Shown here: one piece after another, positions 26,191 through 43,246 of the stretch
How positions within the stretch are numbered: position 1 is the stretch's first letter
How the letters are laid out: the number at the start of each line of letters is the position of its first letter
NCBI GenBank assembly: GCA_030278955.1
Contig: JAOANR010000004.1
Coordinates: 60,143,541-60,207,540 of the forward strand
Direction: 5' to 3'
Source: Hygrophila difformis
Lineage: Eukaryota > Streptophyta > Magnoliopsida > Lamiales > Acanthaceae
Length of the DNA: 64,000 bases
The notes under the pieces: generated by a model
Seen by the model: only the letters and a program-made list of their open reading frames with translations
Database searches by the model: none
What the model was told of the DNA's origin: nothing
Position numbers and translations under genes: made by a program

Positions 26191-26346
26191 AAGCCTTGCT
26201 AGCTCATCTTCCTCCGGATTCATTTTTGTGAAATGCAAATTCAGTGGCCATCAATTCATCCATTTCAAATCAAGGGCGTGTCCGATTCTTGGCCTGCCAA
26301 TGATTCTGACCAACTACTACTTTCTTTAAAATGCCCATTTTCAACC

Positions 26347-26813
26347 AAGGTTATCAAGATCGTGATTTTAATTGGGATCGTTTTTGTTTTTGTAAGATCG
26401 AGATCGTAGGATCTGAGTTTAGATCCTAAGATCGTAGTATCTGAATTTAGATCCTAAGACCCTACAATAAAATTGCAACAATAAATAAAAATAATTATAC
26501 ATATTAAGTTATTAACAAATAAAGCATAACATAGAATATTATTTTATTAGGTAAATAAAGTAATAAAACACTATAAACAGTCGAAAATAAAATTTATCAT
26601 AATTTTTTTTGGAAAAGATGCAATTATTAGAGCATGTTTCAAAATTTGGTAGGATCGGATCGTATAGGATTGTAAAATTTTACTATTAAGATCGAGATTC
26701 TACAATCAAGACTGGAATCAAGATCGAGATCCTACTAAATCTAAGATCCTACAAAGTCCTAGATAAGTGGGATCGCGATCTTAAGATCAAGAACGAGATC
26801 TTAATAACTATGT
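26347..26813. mobile_element. TIR element with empty site in the duplicate
   Basis: Left end AAGGTTATCAAGATCGTG and inverted right end CATAGTTATTAAGATCTCG; the interior is rich in GATC/AGATCCTA motifs. The duplicate at about 23,006-23,020 reads CATTTTCAACCTTATG without the insert. The flanks TTTTCAACC and TTTTGGAACC suggest a 9-10-bp duplication, so it is perhaps Mutator-like. Confidence 0.7.
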
Positions 26814-26990
26814 TTTTGGAACCTTATTGAATTTAACCTGCTCTAGCTTCTAGAAGATTTTAAAACAGGGAACGATAGATTGGTACACCTTTTTTAGTTG
26901 TCAAATTTGAAAACAATACTGCCACCAAGCAAACATACAAAAGCCATTGATGATGATAGTGATACCCTCCATTGGCCGTTGCCACATATC

Positions 26991-27364
<374 letters not shown>

Positions 27365-27376
27365 TTCCTCCCCCCT
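27365..27376 (-). other. Polypurine tract
   Basis: AGGGGGGAGGAA on the minus strand directly upstream of the 3' LTR start TGTAATAAC. Confidence 0.85.
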
Positions 27377-27448
27377 TACGATCATTTCGTCTCCGAAATG
27401 CATATTCAAGAACATGATCAAAATCAAAAGCAAGGGAACAATGTTACC

Positions 27449-28711
27449 TCAAAGCGACGGAGTCAAGTCCAAGTCTGGGTACTTCAGCTTCATATGCTCC
27501 TCGGTTTCCCAAGTAGCATCTTCAGCCCCATGCCTAGACCACAGCACCTTAACCATCAGAATGGTTTTGTGCCTAAAGACCCTTTCCTTCGCATCAATCA
27601 CCCAAACTGGATACTCCTCATACTCAAGACCCAATTCAATCTCATCCGGCTGGATAATTCTAGATGGGTTTGAAACGAACTTCCGGAGTTGAGAAACATG
27701 AAAAACATCATTAGCTCGACCAACTTCAGCTGGTAAAGCCAACCTATAAGCCACCTTACCAACTCTCTCCACAATTTCATAGGGTCCAATGTATCTCGGG
27801 CTCAACTTGCCCTTCTTACCAAACCGGCGAATCCCTTTCATAGGCGATACCCGTATTAATACCCTATCGCCAATCTCAAACTCCACATCTCGACGAGCTA
27901 AATCCGCATAGCTCTTCTGTCTGTCCTGAGCCTCTTTCATTCGATCCCTGATGGTCCTCACCAACTCGATTGTCTGCTCAATCATCTCAGGACCCACATT
28001 CACCTTATCTGTTGGATCATTCCAACATAAAGGACTCGTACACTTCCTCCCATATAATGCCTCGAAGGGAGTCATACCAATACTCGCATGATAAGTGTTA
28101 TTGTAACTGAACTCCACCAAACTGAGGTGACTCTCCCAACTACCCTGAAAGTCCAGTGCACAAGCTCGCAACATGTCCCCTAAAGTCCTAGTGGTCCTCT
28201 CTGTCTGACAATCTGACTGAGGATGCCATCCAGTAGTCATGCTAATCTGCGTGCCAAACGCTGCCTGCACCTCCTTCCAAAACTTGGACAGAAATCTGGA
28301 ATCCCGATCAGACACAATCTCCTTGGGAATCCCAAACCTTTTAACAACATGCTGAATATAAGCCTGGATAAGCTGGCTCATACTCCATGTCAGTCTCATA
28401 GGTATGAACACTGCACTCTTTGTCAATCGATCCACTACCCAGATAGTGTCCATCTTCCTTACTGTCTGTGGCAGTCCTGTCACGAAATCCATAGAAATGG
28501 ATTCCCACTTCCATTCAAGTACTGCTAAAGGCTGTAGTAAACCCATTGGCCTCATGTGCTCAACCTTGACTCGCTGACATGTGGCACACTTAGCCACATA
28601 TTCAACTATCTCCCTCTTCATGTTGTTCCGCCAATAAGTCTGTCGGATGTCTTTATACATCTTTGTGACTCCTGGGTGAACAGAATAAGGAGTCGTGTGA
28701 GCCTCATCCAT
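27449..28711 (-). pseudogene. Retrotransposon integrase with chromodomain-like C terminus
   Basis: A 420-codon open frame. HHCC zinc-binding region at residues 10-55 (HPGVTKMYKDIRQTYW, CATCQRVK). Catalytic core: MDFVTGLPQT with the first Asp, VSDRDSRF with the second Asp, QTERT with the Glu. The C-terminal part (VLWSRHGAEDATWETEEHMK) matches the chromodomain tail of chromoviruses, which directs insertion to heterochromatin. The frame is open, but upstream it is cut off from RNase H by a TGA (after MVRYGDR), so it is part of a broken polyprotein. Confidence 0.9.
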
Positions 28712-28750
28712 GACCTTTCTCTTCAGGTCCTCACAACACTCCGGAATGAA

Positions 28751-29236
28751 TCATCTATCGCCATATCTCACCATGCCCCTATCATCAATTCTGAAACTCG
28801 GAGCCTTACCATCCTGAATCTTTTGTCTCAATACTGCCATCTCACCGCTATCATGCTGACTGGCAAATATCTCATCAATCAAGGAAGATGCAGTAACTAG
28901 CATGTTTAAGGTGTGCTGAACAGAGCCAACAGGAACTACCTGAACCTCAAGTTTTAGTAGCTCCCTGCGCCATTCAGACATCACTCCCAAACATGCCACT
29001 GAAGGATGCTCCTTCCTGCTCAAGGCATCTGCCACCCGGTTCGCCTTTCCCACAATATACTGAATGTCCGTGTCATAGTCCTGCAATAACTCCATCCATC
29101 TCCTCTGTCTGCCACTCATGTGGTCTGAGGTGTACAGACACTTCAGATTCTTATGATCTGAATAAATTCTACACTTGGCCCTATACAAATAATGTCTCCA
29201 GATTTTCAGAGCATGCACTACCGCTGCCATCTCCAA
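28751..29236 (-). pseudogene. Retrotransposon RNase H and linker
   Basis: [20 protein letters not shown] then YSDHKNLKCLYTSD and GKANRVADALSRKEH are the C-terminal half of the gypsy RNase H domain. The N-terminal half ([16 protein letters not shown]) is in another frame at the end of the RT frame, so a frameshift near 29,236 splits the domain. A TGA stop ends this frame at 28,751. Confidence 0.9.
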
Positions 29237-30261
29237 GTCGTGAGTCGGGTAGTTTGGTCACGTGGCTTAAGCTGTCGAGATGCATAAGCAATCACTTTGC
29301 CCTTTTGCATCAACATACAACCTAAACCCTTAAGTGACGCATCCGTGTAAACTTCATACTCGCCTGAATCATCAGGTAGTACCAAAACAGGTGACTCTGT
29401 CACTTTCTTCTTCAACAGTTCGAATGCCTGCTCACAAGCATCATCCCATCTGAATCTGACATCTTTCCTCAATAATCTTGTCAGAGGTCTAGCAATGATA
29501 GAGAACCCCTCAATGAACCTGCGGTAGTAACCAACAAGACCCAAGAAACTCCGGATCTCCCCCACATTCTTCGGGGCTTGCCACTTTAGTACCGCTTCCA
29601 CCTTAGCCGGGTCAACTGCAATACCTTCACCAGAAACAATGAGGCCCAGAAACGACACATTCTCTAACCAGAACTCACATTTAGAGAGTTTAGCATATAG
29701 CTTATGCTCTCGCAATGTGTTCAACACTGTCCTCAAATGGCCAGCATGTGCCTCACGAGTCGGCGAATAGACCAAAATATCATCTATGAACACAACCACA
29801 CACACATCCAGCGGGGGACGGAATACCCTATACATAAGTTCCATGAAGATCGCTGGTGCGTTAGTCGAACCAAAAGACATGATCGTGAATTCAAAGTGTC
29901 CATAACGAGTTCTGAATGCTGTCTTAGGCCTATCAGCCTCTGCCACCCTTATCTGATGGTAGCCCGATCTCAAATCAATCTTACCGAATATACTGGCCCC
30001 TCTCAACTGATCAAACAGATCCTCAATCCGAGGTAGAGGATACTTATTCTTCAATGTGATTCGGTTCAAACCCCTGTAGTCGACGCACATCCTCATCGAC
30101 CCATCATTCTTCTTAACAAACAGTACAAAAGCTCCCCAAGGCGAGCTACTCAGCTGGATATACCCCTTACTAGTAAGTTCATTCAACTGATCCTTCAACT
30201 CATTCAATTCAGCAGGAGCCATCCGGTAAGGAGCCTTAAAAATAGGAGCTGCATCAGACAT
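29218..30261 (-). pseudogene. Retrotransposon reverse transcriptase
   Basis: A 347-codon frame with all RT blocks: [50 protein letters not shown] (Ser where most relatives have Gly-Leu), the catalytic box [11 protein letters not shown], and [10 protein letters not shown]. RNase H begins ([10 protein letters not shown]) but the frame is lost after RQLKPRDQ. The frame continues upstream of the listed Met ([12 protein letters not shown]), so the Met is not the true start. Confidence 0.92.
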
Positions 30262-30480
30262 CAGCTCGATAGTAAAATCAATCTCCCGAGCAGGTGGGAG
30301 ACCAGGAATTTCATCGGGAAATACATCCCCGAACTCAGAGACAACAGGGCCACTCGAAGCAGCATGAACCTCTGCTCAAAGATCCCTCATGTGCCACAGG
30401 GAAAGAGAACAACCCCTGCGCATCAAATCACACATTGCAGCAATAGAAACCACACTAATAGCAGGTGGAATCAAAGAAGG

Positions 30481-30916
30481 TCAGTAAGAAACATATTTAC
30501 CGAGAGGATCTCGGAAGGAAATACGTGGAATACCACAATCAATAACAACACAATGGCGAGTCAGCCAATCCATGCCCAGAATTACATCAAAATCAGCCAG
30601 ATTAAATACCACCAAGTCGGCTCTGAACTCAGGCCCTCGATGCTCAATACCGCACCTCGCCATATGTGATCACTACGGATGATATCGCATGAAGGCAGGG
30701 AAACAGGCATCTGGTAGGGCACCAACAGTCCTACTCCGTGCTCCGCACAAATCGCAAAGCCACGAATGAACACGAGGCTCCAGAATCAAACAATACAAAT
30801 GCAGAATGATTCGCAACAGTAATAGTACCTAAACGGGGTACAGAGTTTACAAGGACAGAGCCAAACGAAAAGAAAATAAACAACTGAAGGAATTTAAAAC
30901 ACACCTGCAAGAACAT
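30481..30916 (-). pseudogene. Retrotransposon aspartic protease, frameshifted
   Basis: The active-site motif FDSGASCSFVALRFVRS lies near 30,740-30,800 and the later ADFDVILGMDWL motif near 30,540-30,580, in different frames, so at least one frameshift separates them. This pattern is the normal retropepsin-like order. Confidence 0.85.
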
Positions 30917-30952
30917 CCTCCCGGCGATCCGCCTCTGCGCGATCCAGAACGT

Positions 30953-32110
30953 TCAGTCTGCCACCTCGGTCAGCCCGAACCGGTCTACCCTGCCAGCATG
31001 CGGGCAATCCGCTCGGCGATGACCCACCTCGTGGCAAGTCCAGCAACGATACACAGGTCGCCCGTCAGGTCCAACCTCACGAACAGGTAGCAGTGCACGA
31101 CCACCACCCCTGCCCACATCAGCACTGCCACCATCACGACGACCCCTAACAGCAGGCTGGCCCCTCTGATCGCCGTCTCTATGCCCCTCACGACCCTGAT
31201 CCCTATGCCTCTTTCTACTCTGCCACTGCTGACGTTCCTCAGCCCGACTCTCCTCCACATATAGGGCATGATCGAATGCCTCAGACAGTGTATTATAAGC
31301 TCGATACCCGAATGAAGACTTAATCCCTGCCCTGAGACCCGAAATGAAACGACGAACCTCGTCCCTACCAGTGGGCATAACCTCCGGAGCATACCTCATA
31401 TGCTCCACAAACTTCCTGTGGTAAGCTGCCACGCTCATACTCTTCGTCTGTCTCAAACCCAGAAATTCCAACTTTTTCGCCTCCAAGACATGAGGTGGAT
31501 AGAAGTGGGAACTAAGAGCCTCTGTAATCTGCTCCCAGTTGAACCCGGGTCGAGCGACTAGGTCGTGCTCGCGGGTCCTCCACCAATGTAGTGCTTCCCC
31601 TTCCAGGTAGTGGGAATCCACATAGACCTTCTGGTCCTCAGGACAGTTGATGCTAAAAAGAACCCGACCCAACTGGTACTTCAAGTTCTCAAGATTAGAT
31701 GGACTGGCACCCCCTGCAAACTTTGGTGGACGGTGCTTTGTGGACAGATCCACATAATCCACATGGACTGGAACAGGTGCAGGGGTGGGTTGCACGACAG
31801 GCTGTGGTAACATCTGAAAGAACTGTGCCAGCTGCCGAGCGAACTCAATTGGATTGAAGGCAGCTGCACCTCTTACTGGTGGATTCCCGAGAGGCACCTG
31901 AGCAACAGGTGGTACCTCCGGTGCGGGTGGAGGAGGAGGAGGTGGTACCCCGTCGTTCCCCTGTTCAACCCCATCAGGTGGAACCATATTTCCCATCTCC
32001 TCGGGTGCAAAGTCCCCTACCCTATCTCTATCGGGTGGGCCCTGGTTCCTGCGGGGCCTTCCCCGTCGACCAGCACCTCTAGCGTGATAAGGAACCATTC
32101 TGATATGCAA
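30953..32110 (-). pseudogene. Retrotransposon gag
   Basis: A 385-codon frame: proline-rich N-terminal part, retrotransposon gag domain (LEGEALHWWRTREHDL, RFISGLRAGIK), arginine-rich stretch and one CCHC knuckle, CWTCHEVGHRRADC, near the C terminus. Gag forms the virus-like particle and binds template RNA. It ends in a stop before the protease frame; whether that stop is natural cannot be told from one copy. Confidence 0.9.
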
Positions 32111-32433
32111 AAAACAGACACAACATGAACAAACATGTCAGCGGAAATCACCAACATTCCATATATCCCATATAACTGATTGCAGAGTAAAGAATATAAC
32201 AATTAAATAAATAAATAACAATTGAATTCGCAGTCCTCAATGACTGAGAAGTCACAAGAATCCTGACTGGAGTACCATTGTTTTTCCACAGTTCCCCAAC
32301 TGTGTCTCAACACTGGTATACGCATATCTCAACAAAATAATAATAATAAGAATGCAAATCTACACTATATATATCCCAGACACAACTCACCGCCTATGTC
32401 TACACAATTTTTATTGCAATAAAAGAGCACACA

Positions 32434-32449
32434 GGCTCTGATAGTACTC
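32434..32449 (-). other. Primer-binding site
   Basis: Directly after the 5' LTR (minus strand) is GAGTACTATCAGAGCC, close to the initiator-tRNA-Met complement TGGTATCAGAGC used by most plant gypsy elements (about two mismatches). Confidence 0.7.
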
Positions 32450-33036
32450 TGTAACGCCCCGAATATTCAAACCTGATTTTCGCAAGCATTACCGCCGTAC
32501 TAACTATCCGAAACTAGTAGCCAGCTAATTTAAAACAGCTAGTACAAGGCTGAGCAAACCTAAAGTGATCATTTGATTAATCCAATTTCATGCGAAATCT
32601 AAATTAAAATAAAACACAAAGGAACTTAAACAATCCCCACAAAATAACTGAATAAAAAAAATAATCCCGGTCAGAGTATCAGGCTACGAGCCCCTCAAAC
32701 ATAATCTGGCATCCTGCCAATATAACAGAAACAGGGCTACCAGCCCAAAACAGTAGACACATAAGGCCACAGGCCGACAGAATGTAAATCCTAGGCTCAC
32801 ATGCCTCAACTAGTCAACAAAGTATCAAGTAATAACAATCAACAGAGTACCACATAAATAAACATAATAAAAAGAACATGAGAATCCTATCTATGTGATC
32901 TCTCATCCCCATACCCCAATCATGCTCCAGCGCCTCCAGCAGGATCTATAAAACAGACAAAAGTAAAGGGAGTCAGTACAACGTACTGAGCAAGGTTACG
33001 TGTCGGGGAGTAAGGGATAACAGAGCAACAAGAGTA

Positions 33037-33107
<71 letters not shown>
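33037..33107. repeat. (AAT)n microsatellite
   Basis: About 23 perfect AAT units within the LTR; the poly-Tyr frame on the other strand is an artefact of it. Confidence 0.97.
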
Positions 33108-33109
<2 letters not shown>

Positions 33110-33998
33110 GCATGAATAACATAACCGAATATAAATAAAGCTATTAATCATCACACCGTCCCATACCGGTGCTTCAACCACAATCATACATTTATGCACG
33201 TGATGCATGGCCTAACATACACTTATCTATCCTAGATGCACATGAAAATGAGTATGCTTAGCCGACACCTAAAATCCGGGCGGTATGAACCCACGGGTGA
33301 GGATATCATCAACTCCAACCCGTTACAGGGTAACATACACAATCCCCGCAGGGACCACAGGCATCACAGCCAATATCCAGGCTTAACAGCCAATAAACCA
33401 GGAATCACAACCAATAATCCACCCCGCAGGGCCATCAGGACTCAACAACACCTATAAAGGCAGCCCGATCAAACAAGTCATCACCACAACCCATCGGGTT
33501 ACATATCCGTCAATTGCAATACAATACCGTTTTCCTCATCAGCTAATTTCCTTTAATCCCTTAGTAAATAACTCCAAAAGCTAATTAAAGTAAATAAAAT
33601 AGACGCCCAGTAAATAGTTTAGCAAATATGAGAAGACTAGGACTTAATATTATATATATACATATATAATTGTAATACTAGTCTTTGTAAAAAGAATCCA
33701 TGATCATAATCACCACATTTGACTTACACACGTCCCTGCACATGATTAAAAAATTAAGAGGGACTAAGCAATTGAAATTGAACTATACAATACTGATATA
33801 TATAAATTTCTATTCCATATCGCCCTTCACCATGGAAACAAGATAAAGAAATCGGATACAGACAACTACACTACTCGACTCACCTCAACCGGGATAATGT
33901 GACTGATATAATACTCACTAAAATAATCTAAATTTCCAAATGCATTTCACCCGTGAGAGCAGAAACTACATACATTGCAATATACAACACAGTCATGT

Positions 33999-35193
33999 CA
34001 GGGCCGTCTCAAACTTTTTCTAGGCCCGGAGCGAAATTAAAATGAAGCCCCTATATAATACTTCCTCTGTTTTTAAAGATTGCTACGGACACACCCATCA
34101 TGCAGTCCAATGCATATTTTAAAGCATTAACAACTCAAATTCGGTACAAGTAAAAATTCTAAAAGTTCCATATTTAAAAACTACAAGACGACATGAATCT
34201 AAAAAGATCTCACATGACTATATTTTAACTTATGTAACCATGATAAAACTTTAAGTCAAAGTATATGACTGAACAGAAGCATTTGTCAAACCGTAGCTAA
34301 CAAAAAAAACGGAGGAAGTAATATATTAATATTTTATTAATTTATTAAATGCAATAAAAAATAAAGTTCATATTCTAGCAAAGGTTTCATTTGCAAGATA
34401 AAGATAACAAATTCAATATCTGCACCATTCTGCATTTCAGGCAATCCAATGCACATTTTAAATCATTAATAACTTAAATTTTATATAAATAAAAATTATA
34501 AAAATTTAATATTAAAAAACTATGTGATTAGACGAATCTAACAACATGTCACTTGACTATGTTTTTCATATGTAACTATATTAAAATTTTTGATCAAAGT
34601 TACTTAATGAATAGTAATCACTATGCAAATGGAACATATATTAAAGAACGGAGGAGGTACATATTTTGAAGAATAAAAAACTACAAAGAGCAAGTAGCCA
34701 AACCATTCCATCTCGGTACCCAAAGAATACATCAGGAATGAGCGAATCAGCTAAAAGTCTTTTTTTTTCAAGAAAAAGAAAATTACACAGAAGGACGAAA
34801 AAAATAATCAAGAAATGCACAACAAAGACTGGCGGAGAAAATTCAAAGAAGGAAACAAGGATCACACATAAGAAATACAGTAGAACAAAAAAAAAAATTG
34901 GAAACGAAGTTTGCAGTACAATGTTTTTTTTCAAAAAAAAACAATACAAAATCCTCACACAAAAACCTTACAACTTACAACCCAACAAGTAGAACCCATA
35001 AAAACAAAAGGGAATGGGATACAAATAGGGAATTCTCTTTATGGGCTTGCAACTACTTAGAGGAGTAGGTTAAAATGGATAGGGCCTAAAAAATAATACT
35101 AGTAGGCCTAATGATAAAATATTAAAAAATGGGCCCCCAAAAATTGGGGCCCTTAGCAGTTGCTCAGCCTGCTCACCCTATGAGCCGGGCATG
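33999..35193. mobile_element. hAT-like element inside the 5' LTR
   Basis: Ends CAGGGCCGTCTC and, inverted, CATGCCCGGCTC; flanking 8-bp duplication AGTCATGT / AGTCGTGT (7 of 8) at 33991-33998 and 35194-35201. A Stowaway-type MITE (34,061-34,318) and a second MITE-like block (about 34,430-34,657) are nested in it. No transposase. Confidence 0.7.
34061..34318. mobile_element. Stowaway-type MITE, third nesting level
   Basis: CTTCCTCTGTTTTTAAAG at the left, AAAACGGAGGAAG at the right, TA at both sides. Confidence 0.75.
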
Positions 35194-35749
35194 AGTCGTG
35201 TGTGTATATATATATATATAATAATAATAATAATACACATAAACCCCTTGCTGAATCCAATATCCCAAAACACGTAATTTAAGCATATAAATCCCTTGCC
35301 TGATATCTTTCCAACGATTAAACACCTCCGAATGTCCAATTCGATCGATCGATCAACTCACAAATCCCCAAATCCTACAAATTCAAAACATCTCCAAATC
35401 ACCTCCAAAACGAACGAAATAAAAATCACTACGAAGAAGAGACGACGAAGAGAAACACTTACCAACAACCGATTAATGAATCGACCAAGAAACGCGATAG
35501 TTTGGATGAGCCGAAGGTCACTCCAAAACCCTCCCAAATCGCCGTCTCTTCTCTGCCTCTCTCCCGTTTTCTTCACAATTTTCTAATGTTGCAAAACAAC
35601 CCCATTTAACTTCAAATTTCTTAATAATTATAAAAAGGCCCCCAATTCACTCTCAAGTACTTCAAATTGACCCGTTTCGGACTTGAACGCAAAATAACCA
35701 AGTACCAACATATTTAAATAGTCCAATTTAATTAAATCGGGTCATTACA

Positions 35750-36963
<1,214 letters not shown>

Positions 36964-37320
36964 TGAAAAAGACTTTTTTGTTTTCCATATCTTTCTTGAT
37001 TTTGTTTCAGAGAGGAATCACAAATGACAATAAAGAATAGATTTTGGAGGAGGAGGGCCCTGCAATCAGTGGCGAAAGGGAGACCAATCTCGGGTTCCGC
37101 TGGCGGCTGAATTCCGCCGGCGACGGGATTGCGTCCGGATTCACAAGCAAAGAGCAACACAACTCCAAATTTTTCTGAACCCTACGTGTGAAAACACTTT
37201 TTAAATTATTCCCCAAAACGCGCGGACTGACTTTTCACGATGCGACTACCGACTACGGACTTACCGTTGCCGCAAACGTTCCAGAACACTCTCGAATTTT
37301 CACAACAGAACGAACTCTCA
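36964..37320. other. GC-richer stretch of unknown origin
   Basis: 37,060-37,145 is GC-rich and has open frames on both strands, but none matches a family I know. It may be decayed 5' flank of the broken OPR gene. Confidence 0.3.
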
Positions 37321-37586
37321 TAGTATTTGATCAATTTTACACTTTATTCCCATGAATTGATTGATTGTCCCAATTTTGATACTCATATGTTTTTTACAAC
37401 ACGATTTCTCTTGGGAAAAAATTTTAGAAACAAAACACGGAAACAATGGATACCTTCCTTTTATTGTCAATTGCAAACAGTACTTGAAACAATTAAGAAG
37501 TTGAGATAGTACAGTCCAGCGATATATGGCGAATGGATGGGGGAGGAAGACGATAATACATACCCATTGACACACTCACACACATG

Positions 37587-39678
<2,092 letters not shown>

Positions 39679-39758
39679 AATGGCTCTAGTTGGTGATAAA
39701 GAATGAGCTGAGAATCTGGAAATGGGGAGTAAAACAACAAGGTTTCTTGAGGTTCCCC

Positions 39759-39765
39759 ATATATA
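39759..39765 (-). promoter_or_regulatory. Probable TATA box of the intact OPR gene
   Basis: TATATAT on the minus strand about 81 bp upstream of the ATG at 39,678. Further upstream (39,800-39,960) lies the sequence related to the tandem units at 19.2-19.8 and 25.8-26.2 kb. Confidence 0.5.
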
Positions 39766-39965
39766 CACGTAATACATACATACAGACAGAGAACTAGAGA
39801 ACAGAAGGACAGTAATCCAGCGAGTGAGGATAAAAAAATAATGCGAGAACTTACAAATACAAGCAAATTAGTGAATTACCGTGAATTTGAGAGCGACTGC
39901 GCCCTCGGAACTGTTTGCAATTTGGTAGGGTGAGCTGAGAATGGGACCGCAACCATTGATTAGAG

Positions 39966-40812
39966 CGTTGGCCGTTGAGACGTCGAGTTGAGCTTCCACA
40001 AACTCCCACCCAGAAAAATCACCGTTGATCATTTAAAATGAAAAATTGAAAACTATGGTATAGCCACATATGATCAATTAATTAATTACTACTACTTGAA
40101 TAAGGTTTAGAAAGACAACTGATCTATCTTGCAGAATTGAGTTTTAGAATTAAGATAAGAAATACTTCTTCCGTTTAGAAAAGATAGTTATATTTGACAA
40201 AATAATACTATTCACACAAACATTTTGACTTGAAATTTTATCATAGTTATACAAGTTAAAATGCCAAGTGAGATCTGGTTAGATTCGTCTCGTCTTATAG
40301 TTTTTAAATATCGAACTTTTAGAATTTTTATTTATACCGAATTTGAGTTATTAATGATTTAAAATGTGCATTGGACTGCGTGTTGGGTGGGTCCGTAGCG
40401 AAAAAAAAAAAAGGGAAGTACAAAGTAAGTAGTAATTTTGAATTTGTTTTGGTTAATGGATTGTTTATTTCTTGGTTAATCAAATAAAAAGCCTCAGGCA
40501 AAGTTTTTTTTTTATTTTTTTATTTTTAAACAAATTTCATTGTCAACGGCTAGTAGTCTTCTTCAAAACTAAAGCCGCCCTTCTACCTTGTTCTTCTCAT
40601 CAGTAACCTTGTCTTGAATTTGATTCCTTATTTCCTTGTACTGCTCTCATCATTCTCAGTCCAGATCCAGAAGCAAGTAGCATACACAACTCTAAAACAT
40701 TCTGAAAACAATACTATACTGCAAAGGAAACATATAATATAAAGGGCATTGATGAATGATGATTGTGATACCCATTGGCCATTCGCCATTGCCACATAGG
40801 AGTATCTTACAA
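39966..40812. other. Spacer between two OPR genes
   Basis: 40,166-40,395 holds a Stowaway-type MITE remnant (TACTTCTTCCGTTTAG left end; right end decayed at about GGTGGGTCCGTAG). The rest is the 5' flank of one OPR gene and the 3' flank of the next. No other gene seen. Confidence 0.55.
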
Positions 40813-42429
<1,617 letters not shown>

Positions 42430-42749
42430 AGCTATGATTCTGTTACTCCTACAGTCTTACCAGCAAGAAGAAGAAGAAGAAGAAGATATCATAAGTACTA
42501 GGAGGATTTAAAGAAGAAGAAAATGGCAGTGAAGTGAAGTTGAAAGCGACCAGACCACCCTACAATCATAGACTTAGATATTATTATTACTACATGACAC
42601 TGAAACTGGGACAAAGTCCCACGTTTTCCTTTTGTGCTTCTGGAATCCAAATGCTTTAAATGTGGTGATGGATGAAAAACATTTAAAGCATATACACTTA
42701 ATAATGACTTAAACATTTTTTAATAATTGAATGAGTTTAGCAACTTTTA

Positions 42750-42833
42750 CTCCCTCAGTTTTTCAAAAATTGTAACATTCCTGCATTTTACGTTATCCAA
42801 TGCAAATATTTCAATTATTTCTAAACGAGGAAG
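42750..42833. mobile_element. Short deletion derivative of a Stowaway-type MITE
   Basis: CTCCCTCAGTTTTTCAAAAA to TTTCTAAACGAGGAAG, TA on both sides, only 84 bp long. Confidence 0.65.
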
Positions 42834-43246
42834 TATTACACTAAATTAAATAAAATTTTACTCGGTTGATTTTTTTTAACACTACTATTTCACGCCTTTT
42901 AAAAACAAAGTTTAGTGTGTGATTATTACTTTGATTTATGGACGAATCTTTATATTAGTACTATTAAATTCATTCTACTTAAATAAACATTTCTCAAGTA
43001 CAATCCTTCGAATGTTTTCCTTCTCGAAATTGTAATTGTCAAAATCTAATCTTAATAAAATAAAATAAAATAAAAAGGGGGAGAGAGGAAAGGAAGATCA
43101 GCGTGAACCAACAGCAGGCAGAAGAAATGCTGTTTTGAGATCGAGGAAATCGTGGAACGAGATGGGAAACGGGAAAAGCATCCAAGATCATTCCCGTGCC
43201 GAAGATAATTTCCAGAATTTCTAGAGCCTGAATTTTGGCCGAAGAA

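Larger units (their letters stand above)
32450..35749 (-). repeat. 5' LTR, enlarged by a hAT insertion
   Basis: Starts TGTAATGACCCG and ends GGGGCGTTACA on the minus strand (TG...CA). It spans 3300 bp, of which 33,999-35,193 is a later hAT-like insertion, leaving a native LTR of about 2.1 kb. It also contains an AAT microsatellite. Confidence 0.85.

Noticed and set aside
30953..32110. A host zinc-knuckle protein
   Set aside because: CCHC knuckle, gag domain and position upstream of protease/RT identify it as retrotransposon gag.
33001..33208. Tyrosine-rich 70-aa frame
   Set aside because: Created by the (AAT)n microsatellite on the opposite strand.
34641..35586. Lys/Arg-rich frames within the LTR
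   Set aside because: They lie in hAT-like and LTR sequence with low-complexity composition; no conserved domain.
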